63,231 bases of DNA from Thalassococcus sp. S3 (GTDB taxonomy: Bacteria > Pseudomonadota > Alphaproteobacteria > Rhodobacterales > Rhodobacteraceae), in NCBI RefSeq assembly GCF_004216475.1, contig NZ_CP022305.1, positions 1 through 63,231 on the forward strand, given 5' to 3'. Made by a program: the position numbers and the translations under genes. Below, in pieces: positions 55,411 to 63,231 of this stretch (the stretch's first letter is position 1; each line of letters starts with the position of its first letter). The notes below the pieces were generated by a model that was not told the DNA's origin, did not search any database, and saw nothing but the letters and a program-made list of their open reading frames with translations.

Positions 55411-56940
55411 ATGCAAATCGACTATTTCGGCCCAACAGCCGACTACTTCGCCGACGCCTTCCTCAACCCCAACACCAAGGCGTTCGACGTCGAGGTGCAA
55501 AGCAGCACCGCCGCCAGCCTCGTGCTGCGCAACCCCGCCACTGGCTTTGTCACCACCCTGGGTGGCACCGGCTTTCCCTCCGATCTCGACGGGCCGCTGA
55601 CCGGGACGGTCACCTCCATGACGACCACGACCAGCAGCGGGGCGGCGGTGATGACCTTCAGCGATTTCAGCTGGGGCTTGGGGGATTTGGTTGGGGCTCT
55701 TGAGGCGCTGACCAACGGTGACAGATCCGCCCTTACCGCGCTTTTCAGTAGCACCGGGATGATCACGGTGGACGCGGAAGACGCGCTGGACGGGTTCTCC
55801 GAAAGCTTTGCGGGGATCAGCGTAAACCTGCTTTTTCGCGGGTCGTTATGGGATGACAACGTTCAGGGTGGCGCAGGGGATGATGTGCTCAGGGGCAAGA
55901 TCGGGCAGGATACATTATTCGGCGGAAAGGGAAATGACTCTCTCTTTGGGGGCAACGGCGCAGATCTGCTGCAAGGCGCAAAGGGATCCGACACGCTTGA
56001 AGGCGGAGCGGGGGATGACACGCTTGTAGGCGGACCGGGACACGACAGGCTCTACGGCGGCAGTGGGAACAACACGTTCTATGGTAGAAGCGGATCTGAC
56101 GGGCTCTTCGGTGGAGACGGAAACGATTGGTTCGACGGCGGAAACGGGGATGATTTTCTCTTCGGGAGAGACGGGAACGATACGCTCTACGGTGGAAACG
56201 GAATCGACCAGATCGTCGGCGGAAACGGAAACGATTGGCTCGGTGGTGGAGACGGGAACGATTGGCTCTACAGCGACAGCGGAGACGACACAATCTACGG
56301 CCACGGCGGAAACGATTTACTTGGCGGCCATGGCGGAAACGATTGGCTCATCGGCGGAGAAGGGAATGACAAACTCTACAGCGAAAAGGGGAACGACACA
56401 CTCGACGGCGGAAATGGAAACGACAAACTCTCTGGGCAAGATAATGACGACCTCATTCGTGGAGGCCGGGACCGGGACTTCGCCGAAGGCGGAACAGGAT
56501 CCGATACCATCCATGGCGGGCAAGGGGCAGATACGCTTTATGGCGGTCTGGACGACGATCTCGCCATCGGGAATGGCGGACGGGATCTGGTCTTTGGAGA
56601 GGACGGCAACGATACCGTCCGCGGGCAGCTCGGCGATGACCTGATCGGCGGGGGCGCCGGCCAGGATCTGCTGCATGGCGGCCTGGACGATGATACGGTC
56701 TATGGCGGGGCGGATGCGGATCTGTTCATCTTCAACGCAGGCGACGGGGCCGATGTGATCATGGATTTCGAGGACGATCTCGACACGATCCGATTTGACA
56801 GCACGGCCTATACCCTGTCCGTCACTGCCGACGGCGCACTTTTTGATTTCGGGGGCGGCAATAGCCTGCTGGTCAAGGGCACCTTCACCTCCGTCGCCGA
56901 GGCCGAGGCGGTGCTGAACGACGATCTCATCTTCGTCTGA
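55411..56940 (+). CDS. RTX repeat protein (509 aa)
   Basis: A 509-aa protein with an N-terminal domain of about 145 residues (MQIDYFGPTADYFADAFLNP...) shared with the 857-aa protein downstream, then RTX repeats and a C-terminal part nearly identical to that protein. The RTX block at about 55900-56460 uses GGA glycine codons and ACA/CTC-type codons far more than neighbours, and repeats often carry Trp (GNDWL). This suggests a mosaic origin. Likely exported by a type I system. ACAGGA precedes the ATG. Confidence 0.83.
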   Translation: MQIDYFGPTADYFADAFLNPNTKAFDVEVQSSTAASLVLRNPATGFVTTLGGTGFPSDLDGPLTGTVTSMTTTTSSGAAVMTFSDFSWGLGDLVGALEALTNGDRSALTALFSSTGMITVDAEDALDGFSESFAGISVNLLFRGSLWDDNVQGGAGDDVLRGKIGQDTLFGGKGNDSLFGGNGADLLQGAKGSDTLEGGAGDDTLVGGPGHDRLYGGSGNNTFYGRSGSDGLFGGDGNDWFDGGNGDDFLFGRDGNDTLYGGNGIDQIVGGNGNDWLGGGDGNDWLYSDSGDDTIYGHGGNDLLGGHGGNDWLIGGEGNDKLYSEKGNDTLDGGNGNDKLSGQDNDDLIRGGRDRDFAEGGTGSDTIHGGQGADTLYGGLDDDLAIGNGGRDLVFGEDGNDTVRGQLGDDLIGGGAGQDLLHGGLDDDTVYGGADADLFIFNAGDGADVIMDFEDDLDTIRFDSTAYTLSVTADGALFDFGGGNSLLVKGTFTSVAEAEAVLNDDLIFV

Positions 56941-56945
56941 GGCCG
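56859..56945 (+). repeat. 87-bp direct repeat, copy 1 (3' end of RTX gene)
   Basis: This segment and 59631-59717 differ at about five positions. Both encode the last residues (NSLLV.GTF.SVAEAEAVLNDD.. to the stop) and run a few bases past the stop codon. A shared secretion signal kept alike by duplication or gene conversion. Confidence 0.8.
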
Positions 56946-56959
56946 AATGGACCCCCTTC

Positions 56960-56979
56960 ATGTTTCGCGCGCGAAACAT
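56960..56979. repeat. 20-bp perfect palindrome containing GTTTCGCGCGCGAAAC, copy 2
   Basis: The same 16-bp core as at 55266, here extended by AT on the left and AT on the right to a 20-bp perfect palindrome. It lies 20 bp after the 509-aa RTX gene and 160 bp before the next one. Candidate ParB site or transcription-factor operator. Confidence 0.6.
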
Positions 56980-57138
56980 AAGGGGATCACCCTCTTTTTC
57001 CTTTGAAATTCCAGCAGAAATATCTTGGCGACCTGTCCTGCCTGTCGCAAAGTAAGGCATGATTTGAACGTTGGGGGCCTTGGGGAAAAGACGGCCTTCA
57101 GCCCGAAGCGATCTTTCAAGGGATAGGAAGGACAGATT

Positions 57139-59712
57139 ATGCAAATCGACTATTTCGGACCGACGGATGACTATTTCACCCAGGCCTTCTTTAACCCGCT
57201 GACGCGGGAATTCGATGTCGAGACCCAGGGCAATACGGCCACGCGGATCGACCTTTTCAACGTGTTCAGCGGCTTCAAGACCACAATCACCGGATCGGGT
57301 TTTCCGGCCGATCTGGAGGGGACGCTCAGCGGCACGATCACCTCGATCATGACGACGACGTTCAACAACCGGCCCGTGGCCACACTGAGCAATCTGAACT
57401 GGAACCTGAACGCCTTTGTCGCCGCTATGGATGAGCTGGCCGAGAACGACAACGGCGACCCGCTGACCGCTCTGGTCAACGGCAGCGGACCGATCACCGT
57501 GAATGCCACCCAAGCGGCGGACGGGTTCACCGAAATCTTCGATGGGGTCGGCGTTCCGGTCACCTTCAACGGGTCGGCCAATGGCGACAACACCGAAGGC
57601 GGGTCGGCCAATGACCTGCTGACGGGCAATAATGGCGATGACACGCTGGTGGGCAATGCCGGCAACGACACGCTGTTGGGAGGCAACGGCCGGGATGAGT
57701 TGCGCGGTGGGGATGGCAACGATTCCATCAATCCCGGCACCAGCACGTCCAACGAGTTGATCGCCACCGGGCGGGGGCAGGATACCGTCAATTTCTCCTC
57801 CGTTCAGGACGGGTTTATCGAGCTTGATTACAGCACGCTCGGCGGCGGCATTCAGGTCACGCTCAACAGCCCCGCAAATACCGGACAGGTGAACAAGGGC
57901 GGTAACGGCAGCGATACGATGATCAACGTCGCCAATGCCCTGTCTTCGGCGATCGATGGCGGGATGCGGATCGGCGGGACCAATGCCAGCGATGTTTTCA
58001 ATGTGACGCTGAAAGACGGGGATTGGCTATCGCTGATCGGCGGGATCGGCAACGACCGGTTCAACCTGCAGGGCGAGGCCGGCTTTGTCCGCCTGTCCTT
58101 TCGGATCGGCGCCGATGGGAATGCGCCTCTGACGGGGGTGGTGCTGAACCTCGCCACCGGAATCGTAAGCAATGACGGGTTCCAGGGCACCGATACGATC
58201 ACGGGCGCGGTGGACGAGATCCGGGCCACGAATCTCAACGATTCCATCATCGGCAGCGCCGGAAACGAGCGCTTCATCCTGCAGGCAGGCACCGACACGC
58301 TGGAGGCCGGACAGGGCTTTGACGTGCTGAGATACGACCGCGACCCGGTCATCTCGGTCAATGTCGATCACCAGGCGGGCACGGCCACCGGCTCCTGGGG
58401 CAACAGCAGCTTCAACCACAGCTTCAGCGGCGTAGAGCGGATCAACGGCAGCCGGACAGGCGACGACACGATGCTGGCCAGCGATATGGGATCGGTCTTT
58501 TACGGGCGCGGCGGCAATGACAGCCTGACCGGCCGGGGCGGAAACGACCTCTTCTATGGCGAGGACGGCAACGACACCCTGACCGGCAATAATGGCAATG
58601 ACACGCTCTTTGGCGGCAATGGGCAGGATGCGCTCTTTGGCAATGCCGGAAATGATAACCTGTTCGGCGAGGACGGCAACGACCTGATCCGCGGTGGGTT
58701 CGGCAATGACCGGGCAGGGGGCGGCACCGGCGATGACACGCTTTATGGCTGGGCCGGGTTCGATACGCTGTTCGGTGGCGCGGGCAATGACGTGCTCTGG
58801 GGGGAAGGCGAGGGCGACCAGCTCTTCGGAGAGATCGGCAATGACACGATCTATGCCGGGGGCGGCAACGACCTGATCGGCGGCGGGGTCGGGGAGGACC
58901 TGATCTTTGGCGGGACCGGCACCGACAGAGCTTTTGGCGGCGCGGGCAACGACGAGATGTTCGGCGGAAACGACAATGACAGGCTCTTTGGCGAGGGCGG
59001 CAATGACCTCGTCCAGGGCCAGCAGGGCAATGACCTGCTGGGCGGGGGCGATGGCAACGACACCGTTCTGGGCGGTTTTGGCAACGATACGCTGTTCGGC
59101 GGCAACCAGAACGACCGCCTCTCGGCCTGGGACGGGGCGGATCAGCTGTTCGGCGGGGCCGGAAATGATACCCTGCTGGGCGAGGGTGGCAATGATGTGC
59201 TCTTTGGTGAAGGCGGCGCGGACCAGGTCTTTGGCGGCGCGGGCAACGACACGCTGGGCGGCGGCGCGGAGAACGATATCATCGGCGGCGGCAGCGGCGC
59301 CGATCGCGGCCTGGGCGGCACCGGCAATGACCAGATCTTCGGCGCCGATGGCAACGACACACTCTTTGGCGAAGGCGGCAACGACACGGTTCTGGGCCAG
59401 CAGGGTGATGATGTGATCGGCGGCGGGGCTGGCAATGACCGTCTGCATGGCGGGTTCGGCAACGATCAGATGTTCGGCGGGGCAGGGGCGGACCTCTTCA
59501 TCTTCAACGCCACCGACGGGGCCGATGTGATCGGAGATTTCCAGAACGATATCGACACGATCCAGCTGAGCAGCATGGCCTATACCCTGTCCGTCACAGC
59601 CGCCGGTGCGCGACTGGATTTCGGCGGCGGCAACAGCCTGCTGGTTCAGGGCACCTTCGCCTCCGTCGCCGAGGCCGAGGCCGTGCTGAACGACGATCTC
59701 ATCTTCGTCTGA
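57139..59712 (+). CDS. RTX repeat protein (857 aa)
   Basis: A paralogue of the 509-aa protein: same N-terminal domain (MQIDYFGPTDDYFTQAFFNP, GFPADLEGTLSGT) and same C-terminus. A short first RTX block (about 155-205) is followed by a non-repeat region of about 240 residues (beta-rich, with VVLNLATGIVSNDG), then a long RTX array and the end NDDLIFV. AGGAAGG precedes the ATG. No catalytic motif seen. Probably secreted; could be adhesive or part of the extracellular matrix. Confidence 0.84.
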   Translation: MQIDYFGPTDDYFTQAFFNPLTREFDVETQGNTATRIDLFNVFSGFKTTITGSGFPADLEGTLSGTITSIMTTTFNNRPVATLSNLNWNLNAFVAAMDELAENDNGDPLTALVNGSGPITVNATQAADGFTEIFDGVGVPVTFNGSANGDNTEGGSANDLLTGNNGDDTLVGNAGNDTLLGGNGRDELRGGDGNDSINPGTSTSNELIATGRGQDTVNFSSVQDGFIELDYSTLGGGIQVTLNSPANTGQVNKGGNGSDTMINVANALSSAIDGGMRIGGTNASDVFNVTLKDGDWLSLIGGIGNDRFNLQGEAGFVRLSFRIGADGNAPLTGVVLNLATGIVSNDGFQGTDTITGAVDEIRATNLNDSIIGSAGNERFILQAGTDTLEAGQGFDVLRYDRDPVISVNVDHQAGTATGSWGNSSFNHSFSGVERINGSRTGDDTMLASDMGSVFYGRGGNDSLTGRGGNDLFYGEDGNDTLTGNNGNDTLFGGNGQDALFGNAGNDNLFGEDGNDLIRGGFGNDRAGGGTGDDTLYGWAGFDTLFGGAGNDVLWGEGEGDQLFGEIGNDTIYAGGGNDLIGGGVGEDLIFGGTGTDRAFGGAGNDEMFGGNDNDRLFGEGGNDLVQGQQGNDLLGGGDGNDTVLGGFGNDTLFGGNQNDRLSAWDGADQLFGGAGNDTLLGEGGNDVLFGEGGADQVFGGAGNDTLGGGAENDIIGGGSGADRGLGGTGNDQIFGADGNDTLFGEGGNDTVLGQQGDDVIGGGAGNDRLHGGFGNDQMFGGAGADLFIFNATDGADVIGDFQNDIDTIQLSSMAYTLSVTAAGARLDFGGGNSLLVQGTFASVAEAEAVLNDDLIFV

Positions 59713-59717
59713 GGCCG
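59631..59717 (+). repeat. 87-bp direct repeat, copy 2 (3' end of RTX gene)
   Basis: Second copy of the segment at 56859-56945, including the stop codon and GGCCG after it. Confidence 0.8.
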
Positions 59718-59726
59718 GCAAAGGCG

Positions 59727-59762
59727 GCCCCCCGGTCGGATAATACCAAAAGACTGGGGGGC
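59727..59762. terminator. Hairpin between convergent RTX and DUF2793 genes
   Basis: GCCCCCCGGTC and GACTGGGGGGC pair with one mismatch around a 14-nt loop, in the 85-bp gap between two convergent genes. Only a short TT follows, so it is a likely but weak terminator. Confidence 0.5.
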
Positions 59763-59797
59763 TTCTGCCAAATGGTTTATGTACGCGAAAACAGGCT

Positions 59798-60595
59798 CTA
59801 AAAAAGGCTTCTCCACACTTCACCGTTGAAACAGCGCAGGCGTCCGCGCTCTTCATCGTAATAGAGATCGCCCGTCGCCGGGTTCGCCGGAACCGTCGTT
59901 GGCTGGAACCGCATCACCGGATCGACATGAAGCGGGCGGGCGGGCTGAGCGGTGTTTATCCCGACATGTCCCGTTGCCGGATCGATCGTCAGCGCGGTCG
60001 TCCATTGCGCCCCGTCCGCGCTGACCTTGACCGAAAAGTCGTCATTGCCCGCGAGCCCGATCTCGGCCCGACCGGACCAGTTGGTCTGAAACGTCACCGT
60101 GCCCGTCTCGGCGCTGCCGGCCTTGTTGAGCTTCATCTGGTGTCCGGCCCCGTCATGGCTGAAGAGCGACGCCGCCGAAGAGACCGCAAGCCGGTTCTGG
60201 GCATCAGCCGTGGTGCCGATCCCGATCCGGTCGAGATTGTCCATCTCGAACGCGGCCTGGGGCAAGAGCCAGTCCGATCCGGACCAGACCATGATCCGCT
60301 GTTCCTCCTGCCCCCAGGCCAGCCAGCCGTCCTGCGGGGCCAGAAAGGTCCAGGCGCCGTTTTGCCAGATTGCCAGTTCCATCGCATGGCCCGCCCACCC
60401 ATCGGTGGGGGCCGCGTCCAGGGCAAAGGCCGCGCCCTCTTCGGGATCGGAGGGCGGTGTCTCGGCCCCGAAGCGGGCAACGCTCAGCTGCACCAGCGCA
60501 TCCAGACGCTGCAGCGCCTCGTTGTGGGTGACATGTTTCTGAGCCTGAGACGGCTCTAAAAAGGGCAATCCAAGCGATGGAGAGATATTGGGCAT
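59798..60595 (-). CDS. DUF2793 domain protein (phage/GTA tail-associated type)
   Basis: A 265-aa protein. SLGLPFLEPSQAQKHVTHNEALQRLDALV (residues 5-34), then PP.DPEEGAAF and a WAGHAMELAIWQNGAWTFLAPQDGWLAW block, is the DUF2793 signature found in alphaproteobacterial phage and gene-transfer-agent tail regions. The C-terminus (ALTIDPATGHVGINTAQPARPLHVD, then GDLYYDEERGRLRCFNGEVW) resembles tail-fibre or adhesin ends. No other phage gene is here. ATG 60595 has AGGGAG upstream. A cell-surface or polysaccharide-binding role is possible. Confidence 0.72.
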   Translation of the reverse strand: MPNISPSLGLPFLEPSQAQKHVTHNEALQRLDALVQLSVARFGAETPPSDPEEGAAFALDAAPTDGWAGHAMELAIWQNGAWTFLAPQDGWLAWGQEEQRIMVWSGSDWLLPQAAFEMDNLDRIGIGTTADAQNRLAVSSAASLFSHDGAGHQMKLNKAGSAETGTVTFQTNWSGRAEIGLAGNDDFSVKVSADGAQWTTALTIDPATGHVGINTAQPARPLHVDPVMRFQPTTVPANPATGDLYYDEERGRLRCFNGEVWRSLF

Positions 60596-60693
60596 TGACC
60601 GGAAGCTCCCTGAAAAACCGATGGCGATCTCGTGCGCCATCAGCGGTAACAGGGATATCCTGCCGAACCCTGAAGCGACCGTACGGTGCCCGG

Positions 60694-61701
60694 TCAGGAT
60701 GTGTCGCGCAGCCAGTCCAGGATCTGCTGTGAGAGCGCGTCGGTCACGCCTGGCCCCGAGAGTTTCAGCTCCCGCCCATTGCCTGCGGTCTTGACGTCGA
60801 TCCGCACCCCCCGCACCTCACCGATGGCGGTAAAGGACGGCTTTGGGTCCGTCCGCGTGGTCAGGACCGCCTGCAGGATCTGCAATTCCGCTTCCGGGGT
60901 CTCTGCCGGAGCGGCGGCAAGGCGTTTGCGGATCCGCCGCGCCAGGGTCCGGTTTTCAGACAGCGCCTTGGACAGGCTCAACCCCAGCCGTTCGGGGACG
61001 GCCGCGGCGAAACGCAGATCCCCGTCCAGCGCGTGATAGATGGTCAGAAACGATCGGATCTTCGACCGCTTGGCCCGGCTTGCCGTCGAAAACAGAGACA
61101 AAAGCGCGGCTTTTTCGCTGTCGAACACGCCCTGCTCCACGGCTTTGGCCGCCACACGGGCGCGTTCGTAATAGGACAGCCCGATCCGGATCTCGTTCTC
61201 CTCGACCATCGCCAGATAGGAGGCCGCCGCGGTCTCGGGCCGGCAGAGGAGGGCCCGGACCGTGCCGAAACGCGGCTCACCGGTCTCGGCCAGGAGCCGT
61301 TTGAGGGCGGTCAGGCGACGCCATCCGGAAATCAGGCCGTATTGGCCATCCTCCAGCGCGACTACGTCCACGGGCGTCTGCTGTCCCCGATTGCGCAGGC
61401 TTTCGATCAGCGCCTGCATGCCGTCTTCGTCCAGATGTGTCCGGTCCCGGATCAGATGATCGCCCATGATCCGGTCCAGCGGAATATCCTGCACCAGCCG
61501 CCCTTCCTCACGGGCGGCCCGCCAGGTCTGGCTCATCTCCTCCAGCGCGGCGGTGGCGGCGGTATCGCCCGCGACCTGGCTGATCGGAGGCCGCGTGGCC
61601 GGGGACCGGCCCGCATCCACTGCGCCTTGCGGACCCGTTTCCGCACCTCCGGCGTCCAGATAATCAGACCGGGCGGGGGTCAGACGCCTGCGCTTTGCCA
61701 T
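60694..61701 (-). CDS. parB: Plasmid partitioning protein ParB
   Basis: A 335-aa DNA-binding partition protein. The ParB/Srx nuclease-like fold lies at about 70-165 (IPLDRIM..HLIRDRTHLDEDGMQALIESL, GLISGWRRLTALKRL), followed by a helix-turn-helix region (NEIRIGLSYYERARVAAKAVEQG) and a C-terminal dimer part. AAGGAGG precedes the ATG by 7 nt. It follows parA by 40 bp in one operon. Its centromere is not certain; the palindromes at 55266 and 56960 are candidates. Confidence 0.93.
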   Translation of the reverse strand: MAKRRRLTPARSDYLDAGGAETGPQGAVDAGRSPATRPPISQVAGDTAATAALEEMSQTWRAAREEGRLVQDIPLDRIMGDHLIRDRTHLDEDGMQALIESLRNRGQQTPVDVVALEDGQYGLISGWRRLTALKRLLAETGEPRFGTVRALLCRPETAAASYLAMVEENEIRIGLSYYERARVAAKAVEQGVFDSEKAALLSLFSTASRAKRSKIRSFLTIYHALDGDLRFAAAVPERLGLSLSKALSENRTLARRIRKRLAAAPAETPEAELQILQAVLTTRTDPKPSFTAIGEVRGVRIDVKTAGNGRELKLSGPGVTDALSQQILDWLRDTS

Positions 61702-61741
61702 GTCGGTCCTCCTTCAGTGTTCCGGCATCGGGTCCCGGGTG

Positions 61742-63139
61742 TCATTCTGCCGGCTCCAGCGCGGCGCGCCGCTGCTCTTCCCGGCGCCAGGCACCGACCA
61801 AAAGCCTTTTCAGAGCCGCATATGTCTCGTCGAACGTCTCGCGGCCCCGGGCATAGGTTTCCCTGTTGAAGTCGCGGTAATCGGCTTCGTAGATCCCTGC
61901 CACCTGCTCTCCGGCCTGTCCGATCAGGGCGGTATAATCCTGCCGGTGCGGAGAGAGCGTGCGCCCCAGATAGGCCTGCATCAGCCCGGCCAGTTCGGAT
62001 TGCTGCGCGCCGTCATAGCGGGTGATCACCGCGCGCACCGCGTCCCATTCAAAGGCCATTTCAGGCCGCCCCAGGGCGCGGGCGGCCAGGTTCTCCCCGT
62101 CTTCGATCGACTGGAAGGTGGAATGCAGCATGTCGAAAAACCGGCCCGTGGAATCGAATTCCAGAAACGACGCCCCAAGCGGCACCAGAAGAATATCGCT
62201 CGCCGCCAGCCCGTTGATGGTGAGATAGCCGAGGGCAGGGGGCGTATCGATGAAAATCACGTCATATTGGTCGAGCACCTTGTCGGCCTGCAGCACATCC
62301 GTCAGCGCATCCCACAATTTCCATGACCGGGCCTGCATGCGCCAGACAGGGATCTGGAACTCCGCCCAATAGAGGTTCAGCTGCGCCCCGATCATGTCGA
62401 TATTGGGCCAGTGCGTGGTCTGGATCAGATCTCCCGCGGTCAGTTTCAGCGCTTCGCCCAGCGTGTCGTCGATCGGGATAGGCGCCTCTCCGCGATCCAG
62501 ACGGGCCTGGTTGCTCTCTTGCAGATGCGTGGCGTAATGGCGGGCCAGAAGGGGAAAGGCGGTTTGCCATTCATCGGCGACCTTGCCGCCGAAAATCGAG
62601 GTCATGGACCCCTGGCTGTCGAGGTCGATCACCAGCACCTTGTATCCGTCGAGTGCTGCGGACATGGCCAGATGCACACAGGTCGACGTCTTGCCCACGC
62701 CGCCCTTGAAATTGGCCACCGCGACGATCTTGGCGGGCAGATCCTCGGGACGATAGGGCAGGTATTCTTTTGCTTTCGATCCCTCGGCCCCGAAAAACGC
62801 CCGCAATTTCAGAACCTCGTCCAGCGTGAACCACTTGGCCCCGCCCTCGGTTTCGCTGCGTCCTTGCGGCAGGGCCGGGTTCTGTTTGAGCACCCGTCGG
62901 AAATGGCCTTGCGCAACCGGGATCAGATAGCGTGTGATTTCCCATGTTGAAAAAAGCCGCAATGTCTTTTGCCCGTGCTCTTCAAGCCCCCGGCTGGCCA
63001 GATCCTGACGTCCCCTGGCACAGGCTTCGGCCAGGCTGGCGAAATCCGCTGTCTGTGTTCCTGCGCCCAGATCCTCCGATGCGCTGTCGGGATCGATATT
63101 GAAATAGGGCGGGCGCTCGGGCTGCATTCTGGGCCTCAT
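61742..63139 (-). CDS. parA: Plasmid partitioning ATPase ParA
   Basis: A 465-aa ParA of the long, type Ia kind: an N-terminal DNA-binding part (LFSTWEITRYLIPVAQGHFRRVL, WFTLDEVLKLRAFFG) precedes the deviant Walker A KGGVGKTS (about 145-152) and the Walker B region DVIFIDTPPALGYLT. ParA of this type separates plasmid copies with ParB and usually represses its own promoter. Possible starts are TTG 63166, ATG 63139 and ATG 63127 (GAGG upstream); the choice is uncertain. Divergent from repA if the replicon is circular. Confidence 0.93.
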   Translation of the reverse strand: MRPRMQPERPPYFNIDPDSASEDLGAGTQTADFASLAEACARGRQDLASRGLEEHGQKTLRLFSTWEITRYLIPVAQGHFRRVLKQNPALPQGRSETEGGAKWFTLDEVLKLRAFFGAEGSKAKEYLPYRPEDLPAKIVAVANFKGGVGKTSTCVHLAMSAALDGYKVLVIDLDSQGSMTSIFGGKVADEWQTAFPLLARHYATHLQESNQARLDRGEAPIPIDDTLGEALKLTAGDLIQTTHWPNIDMIGAQLNLYWAEFQIPVWRMQARSWKLWDALTDVLQADKVLDQYDVIFIDTPPALGYLTINGLAASDILLVPLGASFLEFDSTGRFFDMLHSTFQSIEDGENLAARALGRPEMAFEWDAVRAVITRYDGAQQSELAGLMQAYLGRTLSPHRQDYTALIGQAGEQVAGIYEADYRDFNRETYARGRETFDETYAALKRLLVGAWRREEQRRAALEPAE

Positions 63140-63180
63140 GTTCGCTTTTTTTAGCAGTATACGCAAAAAGGCAGAACATG
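63137..63180. promoter_or_regulatory. Inverted repeat at the parA start
   Basis: CATGTTCGCTTTTT (63137-63150) and AAAAAGGCAGAACATG (63165-63180) are inverted with small differences. It overlaps the parA start region and probably its promoter, as expected for an operator bound by ParA or for a partition site. Confidence 0.45.
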
Positions 63181-63183
63181 GAA

Positions 63184-63231
63184 GAGAACAGGGATCTTTC
63201 TGGGATTTCTCAGCAAAAAGAAGCTGTTCTT
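63184..63231. promoter_or_regulatory. Inverted AGAACAG / CTGTTCT pair near the window end
   Basis: AGAACAG near 63184 and CTGTTCT near 63224 are inverted, about 33 bp apart, in the presumed parA-repA intergenic region. Together with the repeat at 63137 they may form the plasmid's control region. Weak by itself. Confidence 0.25.

Overview
The window looks like a complete, or nearly complete, low-mobility plasmid or chromid of a marine alphaproteobacterium, most likely Rhodobacteraceae (Roseobacter group). The sequence is GC-rich. Position 1 sits at a plasmid origin: three 22-bp-spaced iterons, a perfect DnaA box and an RPA-family replication initiator (repA, 277-1272). The other end carries parA and parB on the minus strand. 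If the ends join, repA and parAB diverge across one origin region. I see no conjugation genes, transposases, toxin-antitoxin pair, tRNA or rRNA. The content resembles the RepA-type, rhamnose-operon 'biofilm plasmids' known from roseobacters.

Layout. (1) 1-1272: origin and repA. (2) 1351-10936: GDP-mannose and GDP-fucose synthesis (manC-gmd-fcl), UDP-galactopyranose mutase (glf), a GlfT1-like GT2 glycosyltransferase, two sulfotransferases and a tandem GT2. (3) 11082-15212: a 1376-aa glycosyltransferase with galectin-like, GT31-like and GT92-like modules. (4) 15190-22592: two tandem sulfotransferase-like genes, a GT4 glycosyltransferase and the ABC export set kpsM / kpsE / kpsT; kpsE has an unusual Gln/Gly-rich N-terminus. 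(5) 22724-27318: a serralysin-type RTX metalloprotease diverging from an HlyC-like gene. (6) 27507-30899: the dTDP-L-rhamnose operon rmlC-B-D-A. (7) 30908-44873: a second glycosyltransferase/sulfotransferase block with several overlapping genes, a sulfotransferase interrupted by one amber codon, and a second large GT31+GT92 glycosyltransferase. (8) 44959-46128: UDP-glucose dehydrogenase. (9) 46229-59712: four RTX repeat proteins of 1999, 906, 509 and 857 aa. (10) 59798-63139: a DUF2793 protein, parB and parA.

Read together, the plasmid encodes precursor supply (GDP-Man/Fuc, UDP-Galf, dTDP-Rha, UDP-GlcA), several multidomain glycosyltransferases, an ABC capsule exporter and about nine sulfotransferase-family genes. 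The simplest reading is a heavily sulfated surface or exopolysaccharide, accompanied by secreted Ca2+-binding RTX proteins that could act as matrix or adhesion proteins. Missing from the window are a type I secretion transporter for the five RTX proteins, an outer-membrane polysaccharide export protein, KpsC/KpsS-type initiation enzymes and PAPS synthesis genes, so the system would depend on chromosomal partners. Function calls rest on motifs read by eye; no database search was run.
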